A DNA stretch of 64,000 nucleotides, from positions 6,654,501 through 6,718,500 of the forward strand of contig NZ_CP121647.1 of the NCBI RefSeq assembly GCF_029714305.1. Reading direction: 5' to 3'. This DNA is from Bradyrhizobium sp. CB3481. Lineage in GTDB: Bacteria; Pseudomonadota; Alphaproteobacteria; Rhizobiales; Xanthobacteraceae. Both the position numbers and the translations under genes were made by a program. This document shows, in pieces, positions 31,516 through 42,203 of the stretch. A model generated the notes under the pieces. It was not told the origin of the DNA. It ran no database searches and saw only the letters and a list, made by a program, of their open reading frames with translations. Position 1 is the first letter of the stretch. Each line of letters starts with the position of its first letter.

Positions 31516-31788
31516 ATGAAGAAGACATTTGCTGCCTTCGTCGCGGTCGCAACGATTGCCGGTTCGCTTGCCTCGACACCCGCAAGCGCCCAGCGTGGCG
31601 TTGCCGCAGGCGTGGCGGCCGGCCTGCTCGGCGGCGCGATCATAGGCGGTGCGATCGCCTCCAGCCGCCCGGCCTATGGCGGTCCGGTTTATGTGGAAGA
31701 AGCGCCCTACCCGGCGTGCCGCATGGTCCGCGAGCGCTATTGGGATGGCTACGACTGGCGCTACCGCCGCGTCGAGGTCTGCAACTGA
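31516..31788 (+). CDS. Exported glycine-zipper protein, second of the tandem pair
   Basis: The 90-residue product has a signal peptide (about 1-25, ending ASA), the same zipper (QRGVAAGVAAGLLGG then AIIGGAIAS) and the same C-terminal pattern (ACRMVRERYWDGYDWRYRRV, then VCN) as its upstream neighbour. The cysteine pair is conserved between both. CAGGAG precedes the ATG. A strong terminator follows, so each copy is its own unit. Duplication followed by loss or gain of the Tyr/Gly insert explains the difference. Confidence 0.78.
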   Translation: MKKTFAAFVAVATIAGSLASTPASAQRGVAAGVAAGLLGGAIIGGAIASSRPAYGGPVYVEEAPYPACRMVRERYWDGYDWRYRRVEVCN

Positions 31789-31821
31789 TCTGACCAGCGC
31801 GCTTACCGCGCGTTGATCAAG

Positions 31822-31855
31822 AGCCCGGCCGATATCTCGGCCGGGCTTTTTGTTT
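31822..31855 (+). terminator. Rho-independent terminator after the second glycine-zipper gene
   Basis: A perfect 11-base stem (31822-31832 with 31837-31847, loop TATC) runs into TTTTTGTTTG. Confidence 0.9.
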
Positions 31856-31902
31856 GTATCTCCTCATCCCGAGGAAATGCCCGCGGCGGCGCGAATGCGC
31901 TC

Positions 31903-33189
31903 TCACGCAGGCGGCGCGGACAACCGCGAGCCGCCGAGGCGGTTGTACTCGGCGAGAAATTGGTCATTCGGCAGGTGGCCGCGCGCATATTCCTTCTTCA
32001 AGCCATTGAGAAAGAACATTTCGTGCGCGCGTTGGTGCTTGGCCTCGACAAGGCCGCGTGGCTCCAATTCGAACAGCGCCTGGACATGCCCGGCGACAGT
32101 TCCCGAGATGTTGATCCGCCCCGCGACCCCGAATGCTTCCATGAACCACGCCGTGTTGACCGCATCGCCCCAAATATCGAAGGTCATCCGGCGGTTACCG
32201 ACGACACCGGAAATGACCGGTCCGGTATGGATGCCGATGCGCAATTGCATGGCGTTCTCACCGATACTTTCGCGTCGTGTCCTGAGGTGGTCGAGGCGCG
32301 TTCGCATCTCCAGCGCCGCCAGGCAAACATCGATCGAATGTTGTCGGTCGGACGAAAACACGCCCGCTACCGCCATATAGGCGTCACCCACAGTCTTGAC
32401 CTTCTCGAGGCCGTACCGGACGCCGATTTCATCGAGCGCCGAGAAATACGCGTCGAGGAGACCAATGAGACTAGCCGGCTCGATCCGCTCGGCCAGCAGC
32501 GTAGATTCCTTGACATCCGCGAACAGAATGGTTGCCGATCTCGTGTACCTGGGCTTCACCTTGCCGTTTCGCGTCAGTTCGTCGGCGACCGGCGCCGGCA
32601 ATACGTTGCGGAGCAATCGCTCCGCGCGCGCTTTCTCGGCAGCCGCCTCAAGCCGCGCTTGATCCAGCTCCCTGATGATTTGGCCGTACTCCATCAGCTT
32701 CCGGCGGAGCTCCAGTTGCGCCAGCACCTGATGCGACAACCGTCTGAGCGCTTCGGCCTGCTCGAACGAAAGCTCGCGGGGCACGAAATCTATCACGCAC
32801 AGCGTTCCGAGCGCATAGCCCTCGTCGGTAATGAGCGGCATGCCGCAATAGAAGCGGCAGGGCGGCTCCATCGTCGCCATCGCGCAATTTTCAAAACGGG
32901 GATCTCGCTTCAAGTCAGGAATGACGAGCAGATCAGCACCGCAAATCGTCGTCGCACAAATACTACTTTCACGCGGTGCATCGGTTACTTCAGCGGGCAG
33001 CCCATACCTTGCCTTGAGCCATCGTCGGTCGTCATCGATGAAACTGATGTAAGAGACCGGGCAACGACAGATCTGCGCGGCAAGCTCGGTGATTTCATCG
33101 TAAGCGCTTTCCGGCGCACTATCGACGATATCGAGCGCGTGCAGGGCAGCTAGCCGTTCAGGTTCGTTTACAGGTGCCGCTGACGGCAT
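31903..33189 (-). CDS. GAF-domain class III adenylate cyclase
   Basis: The 428-residue protein has an N-terminal GAF sensor (about 25-165), a short coiled linker (LDQARLEAAAEKARAERLL near 175-195) and a class III cyclase domain. The metal aspartates are Asp225 (LFADVKEST) and Asp269 (TVGDAYM); the adenine-selecting positions read EKVKT and FDIWGD, and WGDAVNTA is intact, so it should make cAMP. Start at 33189 with a GGAG-containing leader; the frame to 33342 lacks support. The GAF ligand is unknown. Confidence 0.9.
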   Translation of the reverse strand: MPSAAPVNEPERLAALHALDIVDSAPESAYDEITELAAQICRCPVSYISFIDDDRRWLKARYGLPAEVTDAPRESSICATTICGADLLVIPDLKRDPRFENCAMATMEPPCRFYCGMPLITDEGYALGTLCVIDFVPRELSFEQAEALRRLSHQVLAQLELRRKLMEYGQIIRELDQARLEAAAEKARAERLLRNVLPAPVADELTRNGKVKPRYTRSATILFADVKESTLLAERIEPASLIGLLDAYFSALDEIGVRYGLEKVKTVGDAYMAVAGVFSSDRQHSIDVCLAALEMRTRLDHLRTRRESIGENAMQLRIGIHTGPVISGVVGNRRMTFDIWGDAVNTAWFMEAFGVAGRINISGTVAGHVQALFELEPRGLVEAKHQRAHEMFFLNGLKKEYARGHLPNDQFLAEYNRLGGSRLSAPPA

Positions 33190-33551
33190 CGCTGATCTCC
33201 GCTCCCCTCCGCACAAGGCCGAGCCGCCGCTTAGCAGCGCAACTGGTTCACCTTTTGGGAAGCGCCCCGATTGTGACAAGGTGGCACTTCGTAAGGGAAC
33301 ATTGCCGGTTCCAGGACCGAATGGCCTCGCTCCGTTGTGCAAGGAACGTCGCAGCCTCGGGCAAGTTCATTCCGGCTGGGCGACAACGCATCACAAAGCC
33401 GATTCGCGCCGAGGGAACTGCCGTGCCAGCGATGGAGGGCGCGATTTGACACTATTGGTCGGCAATTCTCGGTGCGGAATCGATCATCCCGCGTGCCGGT
33501 GCACGCGCATAAATGCGAGGACGAGGCCTTTATGCGCCGAGCGGACGCGTC
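33190..33551. other. Gene-free stretch of 362 bases
   Basis: It lies between the 5' end of the cyclase gene and the 3' end of the lytic transglycosylase gene, both on the minus strand. It should contain the cyclase promoter. I see no convincing ORF, hairpin or known box. Confidence 0.5.
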
Positions 33552-34787
33552 TCAACGCGCTCCGCTCATCGAACGCAAAACCGCTTCGCTCGGCCAGCAA
33601 TTGACCTTCAGCCCTGCCGACTTCTGATACGCACCCAATGCCGCGCGGGTCTGCATGCCGGCCTTGCCGTCGAGCTTGTCCTTGTAGAGACCGATCCGCG
33701 TCAGATGGCGCTGCATGGCCTCGACATCGGCCGTGCGCAACTGCGTCGACGCCGACCATGGCGTGGCGAATGGCTGCGGGCTCACCATGCGGTCGGCGAG
33801 ATGGCCGACGAACAGCACGTACAGATCAGAAAAATTGTATTCCTTGATGACGAAGTAGTTCTTCGTCGTCAGAAATGCCGGCCCGTAGATCCCCTCCACC
33901 TGCAGCAGCGAGGCCGGCTGCGCCTGCTCGGCGGCGCTGAGCCGCTGTCCGCGCACCGGCACGAAGCCGGCGCGCAGCCATTCGGCGATCGGCTTCGTCA
34001 CCTCGGGCACGCCCATGGTGCAGTCGACATTGGCGGGCGCCTTCACCTCATAGGCCCAGCGCACGCCGCGCTGCCAGCCCTTGTTGAGGAGCTGCTGCGC
34101 GGCAGATGCCAGCGCATCCGGCACCGAGTGCCAGATGTCGACGCGGCCATCGCCATCGAGGTCGATGCCGTGCTTGTAATACTCCGACGGCAGGAACTGG
34201 GTAAGACCGGTGGCGCCCGCCCAGGACGAGCGAAATTCGTTGCGTGCCACCACACCCTCGCCGAGCAGCTTCAGCGCTAGAATGAATTCGCCGCGGTACT
34301 GCTCCTTGCGGCGGCCGACATAGGCCTGCGTCGCGACGACGCGCAGTGTGTCATACGGCAGGCGGTAGCGGCCGTAATCGGTCTCGCGGCCCCAGATTGC
34401 CAGCACGATGCTGGCGGGCACGCCGAAGCGGCTTTCGATTTCGTTCAGCGCCGCGCGATGCTTCGCCATCAGCTTCTGCCCTTCGGCCGCCAGCCGTGCG
34501 ATGGAAGCTTCCTTCACATAGTCGGCAGGGACCTGCACGAACTCTGCTTGCGCCGGCGCGCCGGTCGGGGGGCGACCGGGCAGCAGGAGATCGGGCAATT
34601 TGTAATCCGGCTCGAGGCCGTTCGTCTCCCGATCGAACGTCGTGCGCGACACGCCGGCCGCCTGTGCCTCCGGCCACAGCGAGGCGATGAACTGGGTAAA
34701 GGCGGCGTCGGCGGACAATGCCGGCGACGACATTCCAAGCGCCGTCGCGGTCGTTATCAGAATTGCGGCGATCGCTCTCCTTCGCAA
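33552..34787 (-). CDS. Lytic murein transglycosylase (MltB-like), second copy
   Basis: The 411-residue exported enzyme (signal about 1-26, ending LSA) has the MltB-type SLT_2 domain with catalytic Glu135 in IWGRETDYG, the conserved WAGATGLTQFLPSEYYKHG block, and a C-terminal PG_binding_1 domain near 355-408 (MQRHLTRIGLYKDKLDGKAG). Architecture equals that of the enzyme at 14260-15600, but sequence in the N-terminal third differs, so they are distant paralogues. It is followed upstream by a UPF0114 membrane gene on the same strand. Confidence 0.92.
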   Translation of the reverse strand: MRRRAIAAILITTATALGMSSPALSADAAFTQFIASLWPEAQAAGVSRTTFDRETNGLEPDYKLPDLLLPGRPPTGAPAQAEFVQVPADYVKEASIARLAAEGQKLMAKHRAALNEIESRFGVPASIVLAIWGRETDYGRYRLPYDTLRVVATQAYVGRRKEQYRGEFILALKLLGEGVVARNEFRSSWAGATGLTQFLPSEYYKHGIDLDGDGRVDIWHSVPDALASAAQQLLNKGWQRGVRWAYEVKAPANVDCTMGVPEVTKPIAEWLRAGFVPVRGQRLSAAEQAQPASLLQVEGIYGPAFLTTKNYFVIKEYNFSDLYVLFVGHLADRMVSPQPFATPWSASTQLRTADVEAMQRHLTRIGLYKDKLDGKAGMQTRAALGAYQKSAGLKVNCWPSEAVLRSMSGAR

Positions 34788-34817
34788 AACTGTAACTCCA
34801 GTTGACCATACCGCCCA

Positions 34818-35408
34818 TCAATGCGAGGCAGCGTGTTTGGTTTGTTCGGTGGAAGCATTCGACAATTTATCGACATAGGCAATGCCGATCGCCGACATAA
34901 TGAAGACTGTATGGATGATGGTCTGCCACATCACGCCGACCTCGGTATAGGCGCTCTTGCCGGACGCCAGGCCCCCGGCCTCGATGAAGGTGCGCAGCAG
35001 GTGGATCGACGAGATGCCGATGATGGCCATCGCCAGCTTGATCTTGAGCACGCTGGCGTTGACGTGGCTGAGCCATTCCGGCTGATCGGGATGTCCTTCC
35101 AGATTGAGGCGGGAGACGAATGTCTCGTAGCCGCCGACGATCACCATCACCAGAAGGTTGGAGATCATCACTACGTCGATCAGGCCCAGCACCAGCAGCA
35201 TGATCTGCTGCTCGCTGAAATCGAAGGCGTGCGCGAACAGATGCCACAGCTCCTTCAGGAACAGCACCACGTAGACACCCTGCGCAACGATCAGGCCGAT
35301 ATAGAGCGGCAATTGCAGCCAGCGCGAGCTGAAGATCAAAAGCGGAATCGGACGCAATTCCTTGCGCTGAGCTTCCGGCGGCATGGGTGTTTCAGGCGTA
35401 AGAGACAT
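34818..35408 (-). CDS. UPF0114/TIGR00645 integral membrane protein
   Basis: The 196-residue protein has four hydrophobic segments: [18 protein letters not shown] near 33-50, [20 protein letters not shown] near 69-88, [16 protein letters not shown] near 123-138, and [17 protein letters not shown] near 164-180. The [11 protein letters not shown] block is typical of YqhA-like proteins. Function is not established. It ends 30 bases before the lytic transglycosylase start on the same strand, so co-transcription is likely. Confidence 0.9.
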   Translation of the reverse strand: MSLTPETPMPPEAQRKELRPIPLLIFSSRWLQLPLYIGLIVAQGVYVVLFLKELWHLFAHAFDFSEQQIMLLVLGLIDVVMISNLLVMVIVGGYETFVSRLNLEGHPDQPEWLSHVNASVLKIKLAMAIIGISSIHLLRTFIEAGGLASGKSAYTEVGVMWQTIIHTVFIMSAIGIAYVDKLSNASTEQTKHAASH

Positions 35409-35552
35409 CAGAGATCGCTCGCTGGGGGATTCGAATTGCGGAAGGAGGCCTATATCTACGCAATCTGACCGCGCTGTGAAGCGACAACTGGCCGCAGCGC
35501 AGGTTACGGGATCGTCACGTTAAGCGGACCTCTAAGGCAAAACAGCGATCTT

Positions 35553-35591
35553 GTACGATCGAGCGTGCAAATTTCCCAAGCTTGATCGTAC
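35553..35591. promoter_or_regulatory. Inverted repeat GTACGATC / GATCGTAC
   Basis: Perfect eight-base arms (35553-35560 and 35584-35591) are separated by 23 bases in the divergent space between the UPF0114 gene and the gene at 35699. It could be an operator with two half-sites on one face of the helix or a leader hairpin. No family-specific consensus is matched. Confidence 0.35.
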
Positions 35592-35698
35592 GGCCGCGGG
35601 CCGCGCGGCCATCGCACGATGAACACAAGGGAACGCCTGCCCTCCAGCCTCCGAAATGCGATAGTCTCGCCAAATTACCGACTCAGCAACGTGGCGCG

Positions 35699-36146
35699 AT
35701 GTTCTTTCCGAAGATCAACGTCAAAACCGACCCGGTGCGGCGATGGCACCGGCCCGATCGCCATTTCTTCGCGAATGGTGCCTGCCAGGTGCTCGCCTTC
35801 GCATTTCTCGAAAGATATTCCGACCTCGGCTTCCATGCCCGCTGGATCAAACCGGCTACCGGCTACATCGGCAACCACATCTTTGTCACCGACGGCAGAA
35901 ACGCGTTCGACTACCACGGCTTGACGACGGAAGCCTACTTGCTGTCGTTTGCTTTTCGGCGTGCCCGGAGGTTCTTTCCGGGTTGGGACGCGACGCTCGT
36001 CGATCTGCCGACAGAGGTCCTGATCTCAGAACAACGCTCGCGGCAGATCGAAGGGCTATGGTTACGTGAGCCGAAGCAATTCCTTCATGACGCGCTGCCA
36101 CGCGCGCGCAGCTTTCTCGACCGGTTCGACGATATCAGGCTGAGGC

Positions 36147-36172
<26 letters not shown>
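35699..36172 (+). CDS. Conserved hypothetical protein, 157 residues
   Basis: The product opens [16 protein letters not shown] and contains a block [17 protein letters not shown], then [20 protein letters not shown] and a helical C-terminus. The block with Cys and a later His (FDYHG) looks like a possible active site, but no family is assigned. The start at 35699 lacks a good ribosome-binding site; the frame is open from 35582. Its last 26 bases overlap the 3' end of the convergent ettA gene. Confidence 0.65.
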
Positions 36173-37796
<1,624 letters not shown>

Positions 37797-38027
37797 CGCG
37801 CTTCCTTGAAACCGGAGGATTTAGGGAAATTTGCTGCCGCTGATGTAGCGGCGTGGCCCCCAAAGGGCAACCGCACCTGGGGGTGTTTTCCATCCGTTCA
37901 CCACGGGTGAATACGGGATGGTCACCATGTCGGGCAAGATCCAGACAATTGAAACTATCTTTTAATAAATCGGGCGAAAACTCGTTTTCAGCGCCGGAAA
38001 AGGCGTCTGAAAACAAGGGCCCGCGTC

Positions 38028-38222
38028 ATGGCTACGATCAGTTCGGCATCCCTGTCCACCCCGGCCCACACCGACGCCGGATTGGCAAACCCCCTGGCAG
38101 AGCTCCGCGCCTTCTGGCGGAAGTTCATCGCCATGGCGTTCAACCCGTACCGCCCGGAACTGCACTATATGCGCGGCCCGGGCCCGGCCTGGCGCGCCAA
38201 GCATCCCGGCGATCAGAACTGA
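38028..38222 (+). CDS. Small conserved hypothetical protein, 64 residues
   Basis: The product has a Ser/Thr/Ala-rich N-terminus and a basic C-terminal half (LRAFWRKFIAMAFNPYRPEL then YMRGPGPAWRAKHPGDQN). It has one possible amphipathic helix and no membrane segment. Proteins of this size and C-terminal pattern recur in Bradyrhizobium. AAGGGC lies ten bases before the ATG. Function unknown. Confidence 0.6.
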   Translation: MATISSASLSTPAHTDAGLANPLAELRAFWRKFIAMAFNPYRPELHYMRGPGPAWRAKHPGDQN

Positions 38223-38349
38223 GCTTTTCCGGTTATTTGAGCCTGCCCTGCGTTTAGTCCGGCTTGCGCGCCCTGCGATTGCGCGCAACCATGGCGACCT
38301 CCCCGACGGCTTTTCCCGCCGTCACCCTCGCCACCAACGGACCTTCTCA

Positions 38350-39309
38350 ATGACGCGGCTGCGCTGTGCAATCCTCGACGACTATCTCAATGTGGCGCTC
38401 AAGGTCGCCGACTGGTCCAAGGTCGGGGATCGCGTCGACATCACCGTGTTCAACCAGCCGTTTGCGACCGCGGAAGCCGCGGCGAGCGCGCTGAAAGATT
38501 TTGAGATCATCTGCGCGATGCGCGAACGCACCCCGTTCCCGCGCACCATGTTTGCGGCGCTGCCCAATCTGAAGCTCCTGATTACTTCCGGCCTGCGCAA
38601 TGCGGCGATCGATATGGAAGCGGCCAAGGACCACAAGGTCACGCTATGCGGCACGCAATGGGGCCGCGATCCGACCGCGCCGCTGACCATGGGCCTGATC
38701 CTGGAGCTGACGCGCAATATCGGCCGCGAGAACGCCCGCATGCACGCCGGCGAGCCGCTACAGGCGCATGTAGGCATGGAGATCGAGGGCCGCACGCTCG
38801 GCGTCATAGGCCTCGGCAAGCTCGGCACCAAGGTGTCGAAGCTGGCGCAGGCTTTTGGCATGAACGTGATCGCCTGGAGCCAGAACCTGACGCCGGAGAA
38901 GTGCAAGGAGGTCGGCGTCACCTATGTCAGCAAGGAAGAGCTGTTCTCGACCGCCGACATCATCACCATCCATGTCGTGCTGAGCCAGCGCACGCGCGGG
39001 CTGGTCGGCGCCGCCGACCTCGCGCGGATGAAGCCGACCGCCTACCTTGTCAACACCGCGCGCGGGCCGATCGTCGACGAAGGCGCGCTGCTGGAAGCGC
39101 TAACCCAGAAGAAGATCGCCGGCGCCGGCGTCGACGTGTTCTCGGTCGAGCCGCTGCCGGTCGACCATCCCTTCCGCAAGCTCGACAACATGGTGATCAC
39201 GCCGCATCTCGGCTACGTCACCGAGGACAGCTTTCGCAACCACTATCGGCAGATGGTCGAGGGCATCGACGCCTGGTTCAAGGGCGAGCCGAAGCAGCGG
39301 CTGGCGTAG
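38350..39309 (+). CDS. D-2-hydroxyacid dehydrogenase family protein
   Basis: The 319-residue enzyme has the family NAD-binding motif GLGKLG (about 154-159), the substrate-binding Arg in NTARGPIV near 236, Glu in VFSVEPLP near 261, and the catalytic His in ITPHLGYV near 284. These form the Arg-Glu-His triad. It reduces a 2-keto acid or oxidises the D-hydroxy acid; substrate not predictable. There is no ribosome-binding site of note and the downstream gene is on the opposite strand. Confidence 0.92.
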   Translation: MTRLRCAILDDYLNVALKVADWSKVGDRVDITVFNQPFATAEAAASALKDFEIICAMRERTPFPRTMFAALPNLKLLITSGLRNAAIDMEAAKDHKVTLCGTQWGRDPTAPLTMGLILELTRNIGRENARMHAGEPLQAHVGMEIEGRTLGVIGLGKLGTKVSKLAQAFGMNVIAWSQNLTPEKCKEVGVTYVSKEELFSTADIITIHVVLSQRTRGLVGAADLARMKPTAYLVNTARGPIVDEGALLEALTQKKIAGAGVDVFSVEPLPVDHPFRKLDNMVITPHLGYVTEDSFRNHYRQMVEGIDAWFKGEPKQRLA

Positions 39310-39385
39310 CGCCGATCTCGCTCCCAACCAAAACATCGAAAACAACCCCATGCACAGTAGCCGGCAGCTGCCGGCGCTCGCCGTC

Positions 39386-40351
39386 TTAAGCCGCGCGCTG
39401 CGCGGTGGCGCCGCTGGCGACTTCGGCAAATCCCTGGCGCCATGACGGATGCGTGGGCTGCCAGCCGAGCTCACGCTTCGCCTTGGCGTTCGATCCTGCC
39501 CGCACCTCGGTCATCATCGAAACCAGGTGCTCGCCGGCGAAGAGCCGGCCAAGCCAGGCCGGCACGCGTATCGGCGGCCTCGCTCCGACCAGCGTGGCAA
39601 GCGCAGGCAGCCACTCGCTGACCTCAGCCGGTTCATCGTCGACGATGTTGTAGATCTCGCCGGGCTTGCCGCGTTCGATGGCCGCGAGGGTCGCGGACGC
39701 CGCATCCTCGACATGGATAAACGACCACCGTCCGCCACCGCCGCCGATCAGCGGCACGCGGCGGCGCCGTACCTGATCGATCATCGGGCGCGACAGCATG
39801 CCGGTGCCGGGGCCGTAGAACGAGCCATAGCGCAGCACGATTCCTTCGACACTCGTCGAACCCGCGACGGCGCTCTCCAGATATTGGATCGCTTCCAGCG
39901 TGGGGCGCAGTTCTTCCGGCGGATCGACATCGAGCGCATCGGTCTCGGTTTTGACCGCCGCGCCGCTGCGGCCATAGGTCCAGCCGCAGAAGCTCTGGGC
40001 AATGAAGCGCTTCACGCCGGCCTCGCGCGCCGCGGCCAGCAGGAAATCGGTTCCCTGGGTGCGGAGCTGGTTGGTCGTTGAAAAGGCGCGGTCGAAATGG
40101 CGAAGATCGGTGACGGCGGCGAGATCGGTCATCTGGTCGACGATGACATCCGGCCCGGCTGCAAGCACCGTGCTGCGAATCGCCGCCGCGTCGAGCCCAT
40201 CGACAACAGCGGGTTCCGCGCCCATTCGTCGGATCAGCTCCGTCTTCGCCGCCGTCCGCGTCGTGCCGACGACGGAGTGACCGGCCGCGATCAGCTGCGG
40301 AACGAGGTTGAGGCCGATGGCGCCGGTGGCGCCCGCAACAAGAATTCTCAT
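39386..40351 (-). CDS. NAD-dependent epimerase/dehydratase family protein
   Basis: The 321-residue extended SDR starts MRILVAGATGAIG with the Rossmann GxxGxxG. A tyrosine-containing segment (CGWTYGRSG) and GSFYGPGTGM follow, then RWSFIHVEDAASA, typical of atypical NAD-dependent epimerases. The usual YxxxK is not clear, so it may act as an NmrA-like sensor or an unusual reductase. GAGGATC leads into the start at 40351; the frame upstream to 40459 is not used. Confidence 0.85.
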   Translation of the reverse strand: MRILVAGATGAIGLNLVPQLIAAGHSVVGTTRTAAKTELIRRMGAEPAVVDGLDAAAIRSTVLAAGPDVIVDQMTDLAAVTDLRHFDRAFSTTNQLRTQGTDFLLAAAREAGVKRFIAQSFCGWTYGRSGAAVKTETDALDVDPPEELRPTLEAIQYLESAVAGSTSVEGIVLRYGSFYGPGTGMLSRPMIDQVRRRRVPLIGGGGGRWSFIHVEDAASATLAAIERGKPGEIYNIVDDEPAEVSEWLPALATLVGARPPIRVPAWLGRLFAGEHLVSMMTEVRAGSNAKAKRELGWQPTHPSWRQGFAEVASGATAQRAA

Positions 40352-40500
40352 GGCGTGATCCTCACATGCGTTGCGACCTGCGGCAGGTAGTCGGAGCGAA
40401 TGTGAAATCAAGCGGCGAATGTGGCGGCGGCGGAAATCTGGCGGGCGGAACCGGATCACGCCGTGTCCGCCAATAAACCAGGACGTCGTCGCAATGAATG

Positions 40501-40528
40501 AAAAAGGCGCGCCACATGGCGCGCCTTT
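40501..40528 (-). terminator. Rho-independent terminator of the L,D-transpeptidase gene
   Basis: An 11-base perfect stem (40503-40513 with 40518-40528) lies 25 bases after the stop codon; on the minus strand it continues into five T residues (40505-40501). Confidence 0.9.
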
Positions 40529-40552
40529 CCAAACGTCGTTCGAAAATTGGGC

Positions 40553-41872
40553 TTAGCGGACCGTGACCGGCGCCGGCAGCGGAGGCACGACGGTCGGCTG
40601 GGTGCCACCCGGCGCGGGCGACAGTTGCGCCTGTGCGGGTCCGGGCGCCGGTGCGGCGGCGGGAGCCGGGCCACCGGGCGCCGGCGCCGCGTTTGCGGTG
40701 TTGGCGGGCGGCGGGCTGCCGGGCATCACCACGACGCGGGTGCCGACCTTGGCGCGCTCGAACAGGTCGGAGACATCCTCGTTCAGCATGCCGATGCAGC
40801 CCGAGGAGACGAACTTGCCGATCGTCGATGGCTGGTTGGTGCCATGGATGCGGTAAACGGTCGAGCCCAGATACATCGCGCGGGCGCCGAGCGGATTGCC
40901 CGGACCGCCGGCCATGAAGCGCGGCAGATAGGGCTGGCGCTCGATCATCTCGGTCGGCGGGTGCCAATCCGGCCATTCGGCCTTGCGAGAGATCTTCTGC
41001 ACGCCGTTCCAGGTAAAACCGTCGCGGCCGACACGGACGCCGTAGCGGATCGCACGGCCGCCGCCGAGCACGTAGTAGAGATGGGTGTTGGCAGTATCGA
41101 CGACGATGGTGCCGGCGGGCTCCTTGGTCGCGAAGGACACTTCCTGGCGGCGCAGGTGCGGCGGAAGCTGCGCGGGGCCGACTTCCGGCTGCTCTTCCGG
41201 CGGTAGCGCGGCGACCTGCATCGGCTTGCCGTCGGCACCGACGGCGGGTTGTTGCGACTGCGGCGGCATAGCAGCGGCGCCGGGCACAGCGCCGATCGCT
41301 CCGGGCGGCCGCAGGCCGGCGCGGTCGTCGTTCGGATAGACGATGCCGGCGCCGGGAACGCGGCTGTCGCCGCGATCCGAATAGACCTGCGGCTGCGATC
41401 CAGGCGGACGGTCGGCATAGATGACCGGGGGCGGACCGGCCGGGCGGCCGTAACGCGGATCGTCCGGCGACATGACCGGACCGGTTGGCGCTGCGGCGGT
41501 GGCCGGGCGGCCATAGCGCGGGTCATCGGGCGAAAGAATCGGGCCCGTCGGCGCCGGGGCGCCGCGGTCCGAATAAGCCGGTGCGGGCGCGGGGCGGCCA
41601 TAGCGGGGATCGTTGGGGGACAGCACCGGGCCGGGTGGCGGCAACGCAGCCGTAGCAGGCGCGTTCGGCGTGTCGTCATCATCAAGGGCGTCGAAATCGG
41701 GTTCACCGGGGCGGCGATCCTCGGCCGCGGCATAACCACCCTGGACATACGTCCCCGGTGCTGTCGAGTAGGCCGGGCCGGCAGGATAGCCCTGTTGCGC
41801 ATGGGCCAGCGAAGTTCCTGCCATGGCAGCGGCAATGGCGGCACAAATCGTCAGAATGCGGTTGTTCATCAT
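40553..41872 (-). CDS. L,D-transpeptidase (YkuD) with Pro-rich repeat linker
   Basis: The 439-residue protein has a signal peptide (about 1-26), a long Pro/Ala/Asp-rich linker and a YkuD domain about 250-380. The active site HGTNQPSTIGK then SSGCIGM has His343 and Cys359. It would make 3-3 crosslinks or attach proteins to peptidoglycan. Three near-identical repeats GPxxSPxDPRYGRPA lie at 81-95, 110-124 and 131-145. A Pro/Ala tail follows the domain. Terminator at 40501-40528. Confidence 0.92.
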   Translation of the reverse strand: MMNNRILTICAAIAAAMAGTSLAHAQQGYPAGPAYSTAPGTYVQGGYAAAEDRRPGEPDFDALDDDDTPNAPATAALPPPGPVLSPNDPRYGRPAPAPAYSDRGAPAPTGPILSPDDPRYGRPATAAAPTGPVMSPDDPRYGRPAGPPPVIYADRPPGSQPQVYSDRGDSRVPGAGIVYPNDDRAGLRPPGAIGAVPGAAAMPPQSQQPAVGADGKPMQVAALPPEEQPEVGPAQLPPHLRRQEVSFATKEPAGTIVVDTANTHLYYVLGGGRAIRYGVRVGRDGFTWNGVQKISRKAEWPDWHPPTEMIERQPYLPRFMAGGPGNPLGARAMYLGSTVYRIHGTNQPSTIGKFVSSGCIGMLNEDVSDLFERAKVGTRVVVMPGSPPPANTANAAPAPGGPAPAAAPAPGPAQAQLSPAPGGTQPTVVPPLPAPVTVR

Positions 41873-42203
41873 CGCCTTATATTAGACCCCAAGCCCCACC
41901 GGACGGTTAACGGCAGATGACGGAAGATCGCGGCGCATTCAAGACAAATCCTCGAAATTCGGTCCACGCCGGCCATTTGTGATCACGCCAGGGCTGCGGC
42001 AAAGATGCCTCAGCACGCCGAAAATCGCCATTTGCGGACGATACGCGACTTCGAGCCGCAGATTTTGCAACAAAAACGACCAAGCGCTGAGATACTCTCA
42101 AAGCGGCCTGATTCGCGCCCGACGAATCCGCCTTCCAGTGGTCACCGCGTTCCCTTGGCATCAATGACCCTCCAGAAATCAACGGAGGGCGGAACTCGAG
42201 TCC
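41873..42203. other. Divergent intergenic region, 331 bases, no gene seen
   Basis: It separates the starts of the L,D-transpeptidase (minus) and the membrane protein at 42204 (plus) and should hold both promoters. No operator of a known type, strong hairpin or small ORF with a ribosome-binding site is evident. Confidence 0.5.

Noticed and set aside
40997..41900. Plus-strand ORF of 223 codons opposite the L,D-transpeptidase linker
   Set aside because: Complement of the Pro/Asp repeat region; an Arg/Gly-rich mirror frame.
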